Shown here: positions 26,038-33,483 of the stretch, piece by piece
Layout of the letters: each line of letters begins with the position of its first letter
Position numbering within the stretch: the first letter of the stretch is position 1
Assembly: GCA_002315815.1 (NCBI GenBank)
Contig: DCIN01000009.1
Coordinates: forward strand, 1 to 33,483
Direction: 5' to 3'
Origin: Bacteroidales bacterium UBA1725
GTDB lineage: Bacteria > Bacteroidota > Bacteroidia > Bacteroidales > UBA932
Length of the DNA: 33,483 nt
Program-made: the position numbers and the translations under genes
The notes under the pieces: generated by a model
Told to the model about the DNA's origin: nothing
Database searches by the model: none
The model's input: only the letters and a program-made list of their open reading frames with translations

Positions 26038-27087
26038 TTCAACCGCTTCCTTGAAAAGCATATATGCCCTATCCACCGTGTAATCCTGGATGAATTTGTA
26101 TCCGTTGCTTGCGATTTTGATTCTGAGTTCCTGATCTTCAATCAGTTTAATAATATTCTGCGCCAACGCATCCGCATCGCCTATTTTACTGACCAATGCA
26201 TTCCGGTTATTCTTGGCAAGAACGGTATAGCCGGGGTTGTCCGTGCATACCACGGCCTGACCACACATCATTGCCTCCCCGATAGTCAGACAAAAGCCCT
26301 CCATTCGGCTCGGCCCGACATAAATTGCTGCCCTGTTGTTTATTTCATTGTGTGTTTCCAAGTCGGGATTGTGATAGAACTCACACCATTCAGGCAAGCC
26401 GGCTGGTTTTTCGTATGCGCCGAACAACAAAGCCTTCAATTCGGGACATCTCTCTTTGGCCATACTTATAGCCCTCAACCCTGTTTTGAAATCTTTTGTA
26501 TCATGAATATGATATAAAATGGAAACTGTCGCAGCTTCTTTCTGCTCAACCGGAATGGAAAGTGAATACTCATTCCGATTGAATCCATTCGGTATGTAAT
26601 AACAATCACATCCCTGTTGCTTTACAATCCTTTCAAGAAAGGGATTTATCACAATTTTTACAAATGGATACCTGTATGAAGCCAGCAATTGCTCTTCAGA
26701 CACATTCCAATTCTCAAAACCTTGAATAAAATACAATTTAAGACAGTTCTGCCGGACTTTTGATTTTTGCAATGCAATAGCTGTCTCTACGGAAGTGCAT
26801 ACATAAATATCGCTTTCGGGAAGAGAAGAGAAATTGAAAAGAACCGTTTCTGAAATCTTCGGGTCTATTGAGAACCATATATTGGAAGAGAATCTGCCCT
26901 TGAACCGGAAATAACGCAAAACGTTATAGATTCTCCGAAAGAATCTCTCAGGTCTGATTATCTGAATAGGATACAACAATGACACCTCATATCCATCATT
27001 TGCAAATCTGTTTGCATATTCAAAAGCAACTTTGTAGCCTCCCACCGGATTATGAGGCTTGCCCGGAAACAAGAAAGTTATTTTCAT
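25993..27087 (-). CDS. Family 4 glycosyltransferase
   Basis: The 364-residue GT-B protein starts with MKITFLFPGKPHNPVGGYKV, with the glycine-rich loop, and has the C-terminal donor-binding motif SRMEGFCLTIGEAMMCGQ (the E-x7-E pattern) followed by AVVCTDNPGY. It would transfer a sugar from a nucleotide donor to the growing glycan. It is the only gene of the cassette on the minus strand and runs into the GT2 gene from the opposite side with 45 bp of shared sequence. Its 117 bp upstream region to ispD holds a 7 bp inverted repeat but no convincing promoter. Base composition is AT-rich like the rest of the cassette. Confidence 0.92.
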   Translation of the reverse strand: MKITFLFPGKPHNPVGGYKVAFEYANRFANDGYEVSLLYPIQIIRPERFFRRIYNVLRYFRFKGRFSSNIWFSIDPKISETVLFNFSSLPESDIYVCTSVETAIALQKSKVRQNCLKLYFIQGFENWNVSEEQLLASYRYPFVKIVINPFLERIVKQQGCDCYYIPNGFNRNEYSLSIPVEQKEAATVSILYHIHDTKDFKTGLRAISMAKERCPELKALLFGAYEKPAGLPEWCEFYHNPDLETHNEINNRAAIYVGPSRMEGFCLTIGEAMMCGQAVVCTDNPGYTVLAKNNRNALVSKIGDADALAQNIIKLIEDQELRIKIASNGYKFIQDYTVDRAYMLFKEAVESELAKRPGDTVNSQ

Positions 27088-27121
27088 TATTTTGTACTCG
27101 CAACTGCTGCAGCGTTATTGC

Positions 27122-27140
27122 AAGATATCAATAATATCTT
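27122..27140. repeat. Short AT-rich inverted repeat in the GT4-ispD gap
   Basis: AAGATAT (27122-27128) and ATATCTT (27134-27140) are exact inverted arms around a 5-base loop, in the 117 bp between the GT4 start and the ispD stop. It could form a weak hairpin after ispD, but there is no GC-rich stem and no T run directly after it in the gene direction, so a strong intrinsic terminator is unlikely. Confidence 0.3.
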
Positions 27141-27204
27141 CATTTCGCAAGGGAATCATTATCTTGTTTTCTGCGTTTTTGTTCCCATTTGAGAATTTCC
27201 AAAA

Positions 27205-27879
27205 TTATCCGGTAATTCTGAGAACTGCTTCAGCGAGCCTGATATCGGAAGGCGTGGTAATCTTGAAGTTCAGTTTTTCTCCATCAATGAATGTAAGAGG
27301 AATCCCCCAGTTTTGGGCAACCGATGCATCATCGGTGAAGGACGTGTCGTAAGCCTGTTTGTATGCGTCTTTTATCTCTTCTGAGAGGAAAATCTGAGGA
27401 GTCTGGACACAGACCGTGCGGGACCTGTCCGGATCCGGAACCGAAGGGTCAGTGGAACGCAGAGTATCCACCACAGGAACCACCGGTATCAGAGCCCTGC
27501 ACTCATTCATCTTTTCAAACATCGCAGATATGAGAGAGGTACTCAAAAAAGGTCTTACACCATCGTGAATCGCCACCACAGCCCCGTCGGGCACTCTCTG
27601 CAGGGCATTTCTGACAGAATGGAATCTGGTCAGTCCCCCTTTTACCAGTATCTGCGGGCAATCCAGAGACCCTCGTGCACAGATTTCCTTCCAACGTGCA
27701 ATATGAGCTTCTGGCAGAACCGTAACTACATTGATGCCGGGTTCGGCCTCCAGAAATTTCTCTACAGTGCGTTGAAGAATCGTCCTGCCTCCAAGTTCGA
27801 GAAACTGTTTGGGCAGGTCGGAACCCATTCTCACCCCACTTCCGCCAGCTACGAATATCGCATAAAAATTACGTTTCAT
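27205..27879 (-). CDS. ispD: 2-C-methyl-D-erythritol 4-phosphate cytidylyltransferase
   Basis: Third enzyme of the MEP pathway; it joins CTP and methylerythritol phosphate on the way to isoprenoids, including undecaprenyl phosphate. The 224-residue protein has the nucleotide-binding start AIFVAGGSGVRMGSDLPKQFLELGG, VKGGLTRFHSVRNAL, the metal-binding AIHDGVRPFLS, and SFTDDASVAQNWG with the conserved DD. Length is normal. TarI-type ribitol-phosphate cytidylyltransferases are close relatives, but the motifs and the single-gene setting next to mreB favour IspD. It is divergent from mreB across 70 bp. Confidence 0.9.
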   Translation of the reverse strand: MKRNFYAIFVAGGSGVRMGSDLPKQFLELGGRTILQRTVEKFLEAEPGINVVTVLPEAHIARWKEICARGSLDCPQILVKGGLTRFHSVRNALQRVPDGAVVAIHDGVRPFLSTSLISAMFEKMNECRALIPVVPVVDTLRSTDPSVPDPDRSRTVCVQTPQIFLSEEIKDAYKQAYDTSFTDDASVAQNWGIPLTFIDGEKLNFKITTPSDIRLAEAVLRITG

Positions 27880-27891
27880 ATAAACATATCC

Positions 27892-27924
27892 TTGACAAAA
27901 TTACATAATTTTTAATTAACTTTG
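27892..27924 (+). promoter_or_regulatory. Candidate promoter of the mreB operon
   Basis: TTG at 27892-27894, a 22 bp AT-rich spacer, and TAACTTTG at 27917-27924, an exact match to the Bacteroidales -7 TAnnTTTG. The spacer is slightly longer than the usual 19-21. The mreB ATG at 27950 leaves a leader of roughly 20 nt. Confidence 0.6.
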
Positions 27925-27949
27925 TATGTTTTAAGAACCAGTCCATCGT

Positions 27950-28972
27950 ATGGCTTTTTCATTTTTGAATCAAGAACTTGCAATAGATCTCGGCACCGCC
28001 AATACAGTCATATACCAGAATGGTCAGATAGTGCTTGACCAGCCCAGCATAGTGGCTGTGGAGAACGGCACAGGCAAGTGCATCGCAATAGGACAGGATG
28101 CCAAGCGAATGCACGAGAGGAACAACCCCAACATCAAGACCATCAGACCCCTTAGAGATGGTGTAATAGCGGATTTCAACGCTGCTGAGATGATGATACG
28201 CGGTTTTATCAAACTGGCCAACAGCAGAAATCACAGCATCTTCACGCCAAACATCAAAATGGTGGTCGGAATTCCCTCCGGTTCCACCGAAGTGGAGATA
28301 AGGGCTGTACGCGATTCTTCCGAACACGCCGGAGGACGTGACGTTTTCCTTATCTTCGAGCCTATGGCCGCTGCTCTGGGAATAGGTCTTGAAATCCAGG
28401 AACCTATGGGTAATATGGTCGTGGACATAGGCGGAGGCACCACTGAAATAGCCGTAATGTCTCTCGGAGGCCTCGTGCAGCAGGACAGCATACGCATTGC
28501 AGGAGACGTATTCACAAGTGACATACAGTATTATATGCGTCAGCAGCATAATATCAAGGTCGGTGAGATTACCGCAGAGAAAATCAAAATCAATGTGGGA
28601 TCCGTACTCACGGAGCTTTCTGAGGAACCGGACCCGTTCATAGTGCGCGGACCCAACCTGATGACCGCTCATCCTGTAGAAGTCGAAGTCAACTATCAGG
28701 AGATTGCCCATTGTCTGGATAAATCCATATCCAAGATTGAAACCTCAATCCTGCACGTTCTCGAGAACACACCTCCAGAACTATACTCGGACATTGTGGA
28801 GAACGGCATATATCTCTCAGGCGGAGGAGCTCTCCTCAGGGGACTCGCCAAGAGATTCTCAGACAAGGTCAACATACAGTTCCACGTGGCTGAAGACCCT
28901 CTTCACGCCGTTGGACGCGGCACTTGTGAGGCTCTCAAGCACACCGACCGCTATCACTTCCTTATGAGATAG
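27950..28972 (+). CDS. mreB: Rod shape-determining protein MreB
   Basis: Bacterial actin that forms membrane-bound filaments and organises side-wall peptidoglycan synthesis. The 340-residue protein has the nucleotide-binding DLGTANTVIYQNG (phosphate 1), VVDIGGGTTEIAVMSLGG (phosphate 2), and YLSGGGALLRGLAKR (adenosine). The N-terminal MAFSFLNQELAID contains a short hydrophobic stretch that may help membrane contact. It is the first gene of a five-gene operon with mreC 9 bp downstream. Confidence 0.97.
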   Translation: MAFSFLNQELAIDLGTANTVIYQNGQIVLDQPSIVAVENGTGKCIAIGQDAKRMHERNNPNIKTIRPLRDGVIADFNAAEMMIRGFIKLANSRNHSIFTPNIKMVVGIPSGSTEVEIRAVRDSSEHAGGRDVFLIFEPMAAALGIGLEIQEPMGNMVVDIGGGTTEIAVMSLGGLVQQDSIRIAGDVFTSDIQYYMRQQHNIKVGEITAEKIKINVGSVLTELSEEPDPFIVRGPNLMTAHPVEVEVNYQEIAHCLDKSISKIETSILHVLENTPPELYSDIVENGIYLSGGGALLRGLAKRFSDKVNIQFHVAEDPLHAVGRGTCEALKHTDRYHFLMR

Positions 28973-28981
28973 AACAAGCGG

Positions 28982-29809
28982 ATGGCAAGGCACGGAAACG
29001 TCAGATTCAGACTTGCAAGAGCAGCGATCTTCATTCTGTTGGAGTTCGCTGCTCTCTCTATGTTGAAAAGCAGTTCCTCCCTGGAGGATATTTGGATCAA
29101 CCGTGCTTCCAGACGTGTTCAGGCATTGCTGTGGAGCAGCGGTGAAAGTCTTCGGGGATATTTCACTCTCGGCAAGGTCAACCGCGAACTCGCCGAAGCA
29201 AACGCTGCTCTGATGGAGGAACTGGAAACTTACAGGCTTGCAGATACTTCCCGCACACCGGCATTGACGGGCGGCTCGGGCAAGTTCGTGTTCACTCCAG
29301 CCACCATCGTGAAGATGAGCCGCAACTCCTCACACAACTACATCATTCTGGACAAGGGATATGAAGACGGCATACGTCCGCACAGCGGAATAGTCACCAC
29401 CTGTGGAGCAATAGGCATCGTGGAATCTACCGGAAGACATCATTCTTACGGACTCACACTGATGAACAGCAATATCAGCATCAGTTCCCGTATCGGAAAG
29501 TCCGGAGTCACTGGCCCTCTGGTCTGGGACGGCACAGGAAGCAGGTACGCCTACATCAAGGACATTCCCACACATATTGTCTGCCAGAAAGGCGACACCG
29601 TGTTCACCAGCGGTTTTTCGTCCATCTTCCCTCCCGACATCCCCCTTGGTACTGTCATCGACTCTGAAATATATGACGGGGCCACACGCCGCGCCAAAGT
29701 GGACCTGTTTCAGGAGTTCTCATCCCTGAGGTTCGTGTCTGTCGTGTACAATACCGACAGAGAGGAAATTGAATCATTGGAAAATTCAGAATTGAATACG
29801 GAATTATGA
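28982..29809 (+). CDS. mreC: Rod shape-determining protein MreC
   Basis: Bitopic periplasmic scaffold of the elongasome that activates PBP2 and RodA. The 275-residue protein has one N-terminal helix (about 14-30), a coiled coil (about 60-85, VNRELAEANAALMEELETY), and the double beta-barrel domain with NYIILDKGYEDGIRPHSGIV, GAIGIV, ITGPLVWDG-like ITS region and KGDTVFTSGFSSIFPPDIPLG. Its last residues (IESLENSELNTEL) are low-complexity. The stop overlaps the mreD start in ATGA, so translation is probably coupled. Confidence 0.94.
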   Translation: MARHGNVRFRLARAAIFILLEFAALSMLKSSSSLEDIWINRASRRVQALLWSSGESLRGYFTLGKVNRELAEANAALMEELETYRLADTSRTPALTGGSGKFVFTPATIVKMSRNSSHNYIILDKGYEDGIRPHSGIVTTCGAIGIVESTGRHHSYGLTLMNSNISISSRIGKSGVTGPLVWDGTGSRYAYIKDIPTHIVCQKGDTVFTSGFSSIFPPDIPLGTVIDSEIYDGATRRAKVDLFQEFSSLRFVSVVYNTDREEIESLENSELNTEL

Positions 29810-30315
29810 AGAACAGCCGCTACATACTGCTCTATATCCTGCTGATCTTCGCTCAGGTTCTGTTATGGAATTTCTGCACTTTCTCGCCTCTGCTGACGCT
29901 GGTCATCCTTCCGACGATGATAATCTTCCTTCCTGTTAATCAAGAAACTGTCGTCTCGATGATTCTGGCCTTCGTCATCGGATTCTGCTCCGATTTCCTT
30001 GCAGACGGTATGCTAGGTCTGTCCAGTTTCGCTCTCGTACCTGTAGCATTGAGCCGCAAATGGGTAATCCGTCTGATGTTCGGTTCGGAGGTTTTCGCAA
30101 GAAATGAGAAGATTACACTCGGTTCCGGCAACTTCACCCGTACTTTAGTATCTATGGTTATCGCGGAAACGATATTCCTGGCCTGCTACATCTGGGCTGA
30201 CGGAGCTGGTCTCCGACCTGCAGGTTTCAACCTGCTCAAACTGCTTGTTTCACTCGCAGCCGGCATTCTAATATCTCTGCCGGTCGCAATTCTGCTGGAC
30301 AGGGAGAGCAGGTGA
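29806..30315 (+). CDS. mreD: Rod shape-determining protein MreD
   Basis: Small inner-membrane partner of MreC and PBP2. The 169-residue protein is almost wholly hydrophobic, with about five predicted helices (first about 6-22) and the segment GFCSDFLADGMLGLSSFALV, which is conserved in MreD. MreD sequences vary, so the call rests partly on position between mreC and mrdA. It overlaps mreC by 4 bp and mrdA by one base. Confidence 0.9.
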   Translation: MKNSRYILLYILLIFAQVLLWNFCTFSPLLTLVILPTMIIFLPVNQETVVSMILAFVIGFCSDFLADGMLGLSSFALVPVALSRKWVIRLMFGSEVFARNEKITLGSGNFTRTLVSMVIAETIFLACYIWADGAGLRPAGFNLLKLLVSLAAGILISLPVAILLDRESR

Positions 30316-32138
30316 TGGTACTGAACAGGAAAAACAGACTTCTCATCGGACTGCTTGCAGCGGCGGCCATTCTACTTGGAAAACTGTTCTACATACAAAT
30401 CATCGACAACAGTTACAAGAGGGATGCAAGCAACAACTCGATGTCCTATGACTGGATTTATCCTCCGAGAGGACTCATCTACGACAGAAACGGCAAAATA
30501 CTTGTGAACAACAAACTGTGTTATGACATTCTCGTCACCCCCAGAGAGGTTGTGCAGTTTGACACTCTGACTTTGGCGACCGTGCTTGACACCACAGAGG
30601 ATTTCCTGAAGGACAAGATGGCTTATTACCGCAAGTACAGGACACGCATAGGCTTCCAGACACAAACCCTGCTGAAACAAGTCTCCGAACAGACATACCA
30701 GAGATTCGCCGAAGAACAATACCGTTTCCCCGGATTCAAGGCCCAGGCGCACAGCGTGAGGGAGTATCCATTCAACGCCGGAGGTAATCTTCTGGGTTAC
30801 ATTTCCGAAGTCGATTCGGACTTCCTCAAGGAACATCCCAACGAGTATCGTGCTGGAGACTATGTCGGCAAGACGGGAATGGAGGCGGCCAGAGAGTCTG
30901 ACCTCAAGGGAGAAAGGGGTTACCATATCAATATCAGAGACTCCAGGAACCGCATTCAGGGAGCATTCGAAGGCGGATTATATGACAAGGACGCTGTACC
31001 GGGACGCAATCTCACCACAACTATTGACGCAAGTCTGCAACAGTACGGACAGGAACTGATGAAAGGGAAAACAGGAAGCGTAGTGGCAATAGAACCTCGT
31101 ACAGGTGAGATACTTGCAATGGTCTCCAGCCCTGGCATAGATGTGAGCATTCTAGGCGAGATAAACAAGCAATACGCCAAGGTGGCGGCAGACCCTGGCA
31201 AGCCTATGTTCAATCGCACGGTTATGGCCTCCTACCCTCCGGGATCCGTGTTCAAACTCATCAACGGTCTCATCGGACTCCAGGAAGGCGTGCTCAGACC
31301 CGGCGACAGCTACCCCTGCAACTACGGCTTCACTTACGCCACCGGCAAGGTGCTGGGCTGCCACGGACACACCTCCCCTCTTAATTTCTACGATGCAATA
31401 GCCACCTCTTGCAACGGTTATTTCTGCTATGTGATGCGGAATATACTGACCAATAACAAATATTCCGACATACAGGAGGCTATGGATAAATGGAGGGAGT
31501 ATGTTTTGAGTTTCGGCTTCGGACGCAAACTCGGCAGTGACTTCCCTGGCGAGTTGGGAGGCAATATCCCCAGTTCCGGATATTACGACAAACTGTACAA
31601 CGGGCACTGGAGGTTTCCGACTGTGGTCTCTCTGTCAATCGGGCAGGGCGAAATAGGTGCCACTCCGCTCCAGATTGCAAATCTGGCTGCAATAATGGCC
31701 AACAGAGGCTATTGGTACATACCCCACATCATCAAGGATTCCGATGAGATAAGGATAGATGACAAATACAGAGAGAAGAACTACACCCTTGTGGACACTA
31801 CCTTCTTTGCAGACGCAGTGAAAGGTATGTATATGGCTGTGAACGGCGGAGGAAAGGCGGGCGGGACGGCATTTGCAGCTGCGATTCCCGGAATAGAAGT
31901 CTGCGGCAAGACGGGTACAGCTCAGAACCCTCGCGGCAAAGACAATTCTGTTTTCATCTGCTTCGCCCCTATGGACAATCCCAAGATTGCCATTGCCGCG
32001 TATGTGGAAAATGCCGGATTCGGAGCCACCTGGGCACTTCCAGTAGCATCGCTGATGATGGAGAAATACCTCAAAGGAGAGATTGACGAAAGTCGTATCT
32101 ACCTGGAGGATAGGATGTTGAATGGTTTCAAAAACTGA
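30315..32138 (+). CDS. mrdA: Penicillin-binding protein 2 (elongasome transpeptidase)
   Basis: Class B PBP that cross-links side-wall peptidoglycan together with RodA. The 607-residue protein has one N-terminal helix and a pedestal region with YPPRGLIYDRNGKILVNN. The transpeptidase domain carries the active Ser311 in PPGSVFKLING, SCN in ATSCNGYFC, and KTGTAQ near the end. All three catalytic motifs are intact. The ATG at 30315 overlaps the mreD stop (TGATG); an in-frame GTG three bases earlier is the alternative. rodA starts 3 bp after the stop. Confidence 0.96.
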   Translation: MVLNRKNRLLIGLLAAAAILLGKLFYIQIIDNSYKRDASNNSMSYDWIYPPRGLIYDRNGKILVNNKLCYDILVTPREVVQFDTLTLATVLDTTEDFLKDKMAYYRKYRTRIGFQTQTLLKQVSEQTYQRFAEEQYRFPGFKAQAHSVREYPFNAGGNLLGYISEVDSDFLKEHPNEYRAGDYVGKTGMEAARESDLKGERGYHINIRDSRNRIQGAFEGGLYDKDAVPGRNLTTTIDASLQQYGQELMKGKTGSVVAIEPRTGEILAMVSSPGIDVSILGEINKQYAKVAADPGKPMFNRTVMASYPPGSVFKLINGLIGLQEGVLRPGDSYPCNYGFTYATGKVLGCHGHTSPLNFYDAIATSCNGYFCYVMRNILTNNKYSDIQEAMDKWREYVLSFGFGRKLGSDFPGELGGNIPSSGYYDKLYNGHWRFPTVVSLSIGQGEIGATPLQIANLAAIMANRGYWYIPHIIKDSDEIRIDDKYREKNYTLVDTTFFADAVKGMYMAVNGGGKAGGTAFAAAIPGIEVCGKTGTAQNPRGKDNSVFICFAPMDNPKIAIAAYVENAGFGATWALPVASLMMEKYLKGEIDESRIYLEDRMLNGFKN

Positions 32139-32141
32139 ACG

Positions 32142-33452
32142 ATGGGCGGAATGATACAGATTACATCGCACAGACGCAGCCTGAAACAGTCCATAGACTG
32201 GAGAATTGTAGGCTGCTATCTGATTCTCATTCTGATAGGCTGGGTGAGCATCTACTCTTCCATTCATTCGACCGAACCTTCATCCATTTTCGACTGGAGT
32301 GCCAGAAGCGGAAAACAGTTCATCTGGATAGTCACAGCATTCGTCATCGATACAATTATCCTGCTGGCAGTGAACCCCGGAATATGGGAGGTCATCTCCA
32401 CTCCGGCATACTGTTTCGTGATGTTGCTGCTGGTGGCGGTGATTTTTCTCGGCGTAGAGGTGAAAGGATCTCATTCCTGGTTCGCTCTGGGACCAGTAAG
32501 GTTCCAACCTGCCGAGATATCCAAGATTACCACGGCGATGCTGCTGGCAATGTATCTGAGCCGGCCGGGCCACAAAATAACCGATCGACGGACATTTCTT
32601 GTAACCTCCTGCATAATAATGCTTCCTATGCTCATCATTCTTGCTGAGAGCGAAACAGGTTCTGCGCTTGTATATGTGGGATTCGCAGCCGTCCTGTATA
32701 GGGAGGGTCTGTCGGGATGGTTGCTGACAATTATGGGTATGGCTGTGCTCATCTTCATTCTTACACTCACCACAGTATGGTGGGTTCCGACCATACTTGT
32801 CTCTATCCTGACTATGCTGTACCTGTGGAGGATGCTCCGCAAGATGGAAAGGAGTCCCAAACTTGAGAAGCTGAAGGAAATAAGAAAAGTGGCACTTGCC
32901 TTCGCCTGCGGAATGGTACTCATCTTCGCAACCGGCTTCATCTTCGAGAACGTCCTTCAGGACCATCAGAGAAAGAGAATCGAAGTCCTTCTGGGAATGA
33001 AGGAGGACCCTTCCGGTGTAGGTTACAACGTCCGCCAGTCAATGATAGCCATAGGCTCCGGAGGATTTGCAGGCAAGGGGTATTTGAACGGAACACAGAC
33101 ATCGTACGGATTCGTTCCCGAGCAGAGTACGGATTTCATCTTCTGCACCATAGGGGAAGAGTGGGGCTTCATCGGATGTCTTGCAGTCATACTCATATAC
33201 GTATATCTGATATACAGAATCATCAAGGATGCTGAGGAATGTCGGTCCGCCTTCACAAGGATATACGGTTACAGTCTCGCAGCCTGCTTGTTTATGCACC
33301 TGTTCATCAATGTGGGTATGACCATAGGCCTGATGCCTGTCATTGGAATTCCCCTGCCGCTTCTTTCGTACGGGGGCTCGTCGCTATGGGCATTTTCAAT
33401 AATGTTGTTTGTATTTTTAGCCTTGTATCGGCGGGAAAAAGTCTATTTCTGA
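32142..33452 (+). CDS. rodA: Peptidoglycan glycosyltransferase RodA (SEDS family)
   Basis: Polytopic membrane enzyme that polymerises lipid II into glycan strands with PBP2. The 436-residue protein has about 10 helices plus SEDS signatures: EVKGSHSWFALGPVRFQPAE, PEQSTDFIFCTIGEEWGFIG (with the conserved Asp in TDFIF), and GIPLPLLSYGGSS at the C-terminus. A charged loop in the middle (RMLRKMERSPKLEKLKEIRK) is longer than in compact homologues, as in other Bacteroidota. Position after mrdA supports RodA over FtsW. The stop lies 31 bp before the window end, and those 31 bp show no feature. Confidence 0.95.
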   Translation: MGGMIQITSHRRSLKQSIDWRIVGCYLILILIGWVSIYSSIHSTEPSSIFDWSARSGKQFIWIVTAFVIDTIILLAVNPGIWEVISTPAYCFVMLLLVAVIFLGVEVKGSHSWFALGPVRFQPAEISKITTAMLLAMYLSRPGHKITDRRTFLVTSCIIMLPMLIILAESETGSALVYVGFAAVLYREGLSGWLLTIMGMAVLIFILTLTTVWWVPTILVSILTMLYLWRMLRKMERSPKLEKLKEIRKVALAFACGMVLIFATGFIFENVLQDHQRKRIEVLLGMKEDPSGVGYNVRQSMIAIGSGGFAGKGYLNGTQTSYGFVPEQSTDFIFCTIGEEWGFIGCLAVILIYVYLIYRIIKDAEECRSAFTRIYGYSLAACLFMHLFINVGMTIGLMPVIGIPLPLLSYGGSSLWAFSIMLFVFLALYRREKVYF

Positions 33453-33483
33453 AGATATATAGGCTCATCTGCAAAGTTCCGTG

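Noticed and set aside
21318..27087. Glycan cassette as a mobile element
   Set aside because: No transposase, integrase, inverted or direct repeats or tRNA edge was seen; only base composition and position suggest transfer.

Overview
The window is one dense stretch of chromosome, most likely from a gut-type Bacteroidota (Bacteroidales) bacterium. I infer this from four things. Candidate promoters follow the Bacteroidales pattern (-33 TTTG, about 20 bp, -7 TAnnTTTG), best seen ahead of mreB, topA and the small membrane gene at 6787. Clear Shine-Dalgarno sites are almost absent. The topA C-terminus has repeats rather than zinc fingers, and the DUF3109 and U32 proteins look like Bacteroidota forms. 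No rRNA, tRNA, CRISPR array, insertion sequence or prophage was seen, and no stretch longer than 300 bp lacks a gene.

Layout. 1-2.4 kb: frr (ribosome recycling factor) converges on an M24 aminopeptidase P. 2.4-6.65 kb: a leftward operon-like run of coiled-coil membrane protein, hemW, dusB, lpxK and then the aminopeptidase, with an octamer repeat array between the last two. 6.8-10.5 kb: a small two-helix membrane protein, then a leftward pair of an M16-like protein without a visible zinc motif and a Cys-rich DUF3109 protein. 10.5-13.2 kb: a secreted TPR protein coupled to a U32-family protein. 13.2-18.9 kb: a leftward set of pbp1A, ddl and prmC, then a lipoprotein of unknown function. 19.0-21.3 kb: topA.

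21.3-27.1 kb: a more AT-rich surface-glycan cassette (flippase, polysaccharide pyruvyl transferase family protein, FrhB-like iron-sulfur protein, family 2 glycosyltransferase, and an oppositely oriented family 4 glycosyltransferase). It starts 5 bp after the topA stop. 27.2-33.5 kb: ispD, then the divergent elongasome operon mreB-mreC-mreD-mrdA-rodA.

Much of the content serves the cell envelope: lipid A (lpxK), peptidoglycan precursor and polymerisation (ddl, pbp1A, mrdA, rodA), cell shape (mreBCD), undecaprenyl precursor supply (ispD) and surface glycan. Translation and RNA genes (frr, prmC, dusB, U32) are mixed in.

I see no clearly new multi-gene system. The best leads are the octamer array, which forms a chain of overlapping start-stop mini-ORFs; the M16 protein with no visible zinc motif in either half; the AT-rich glycan cassette with its pyruvyl-transferase/FrhB-like pair; and in-frame tandem repeats inside prmC and the lipoprotein gene.
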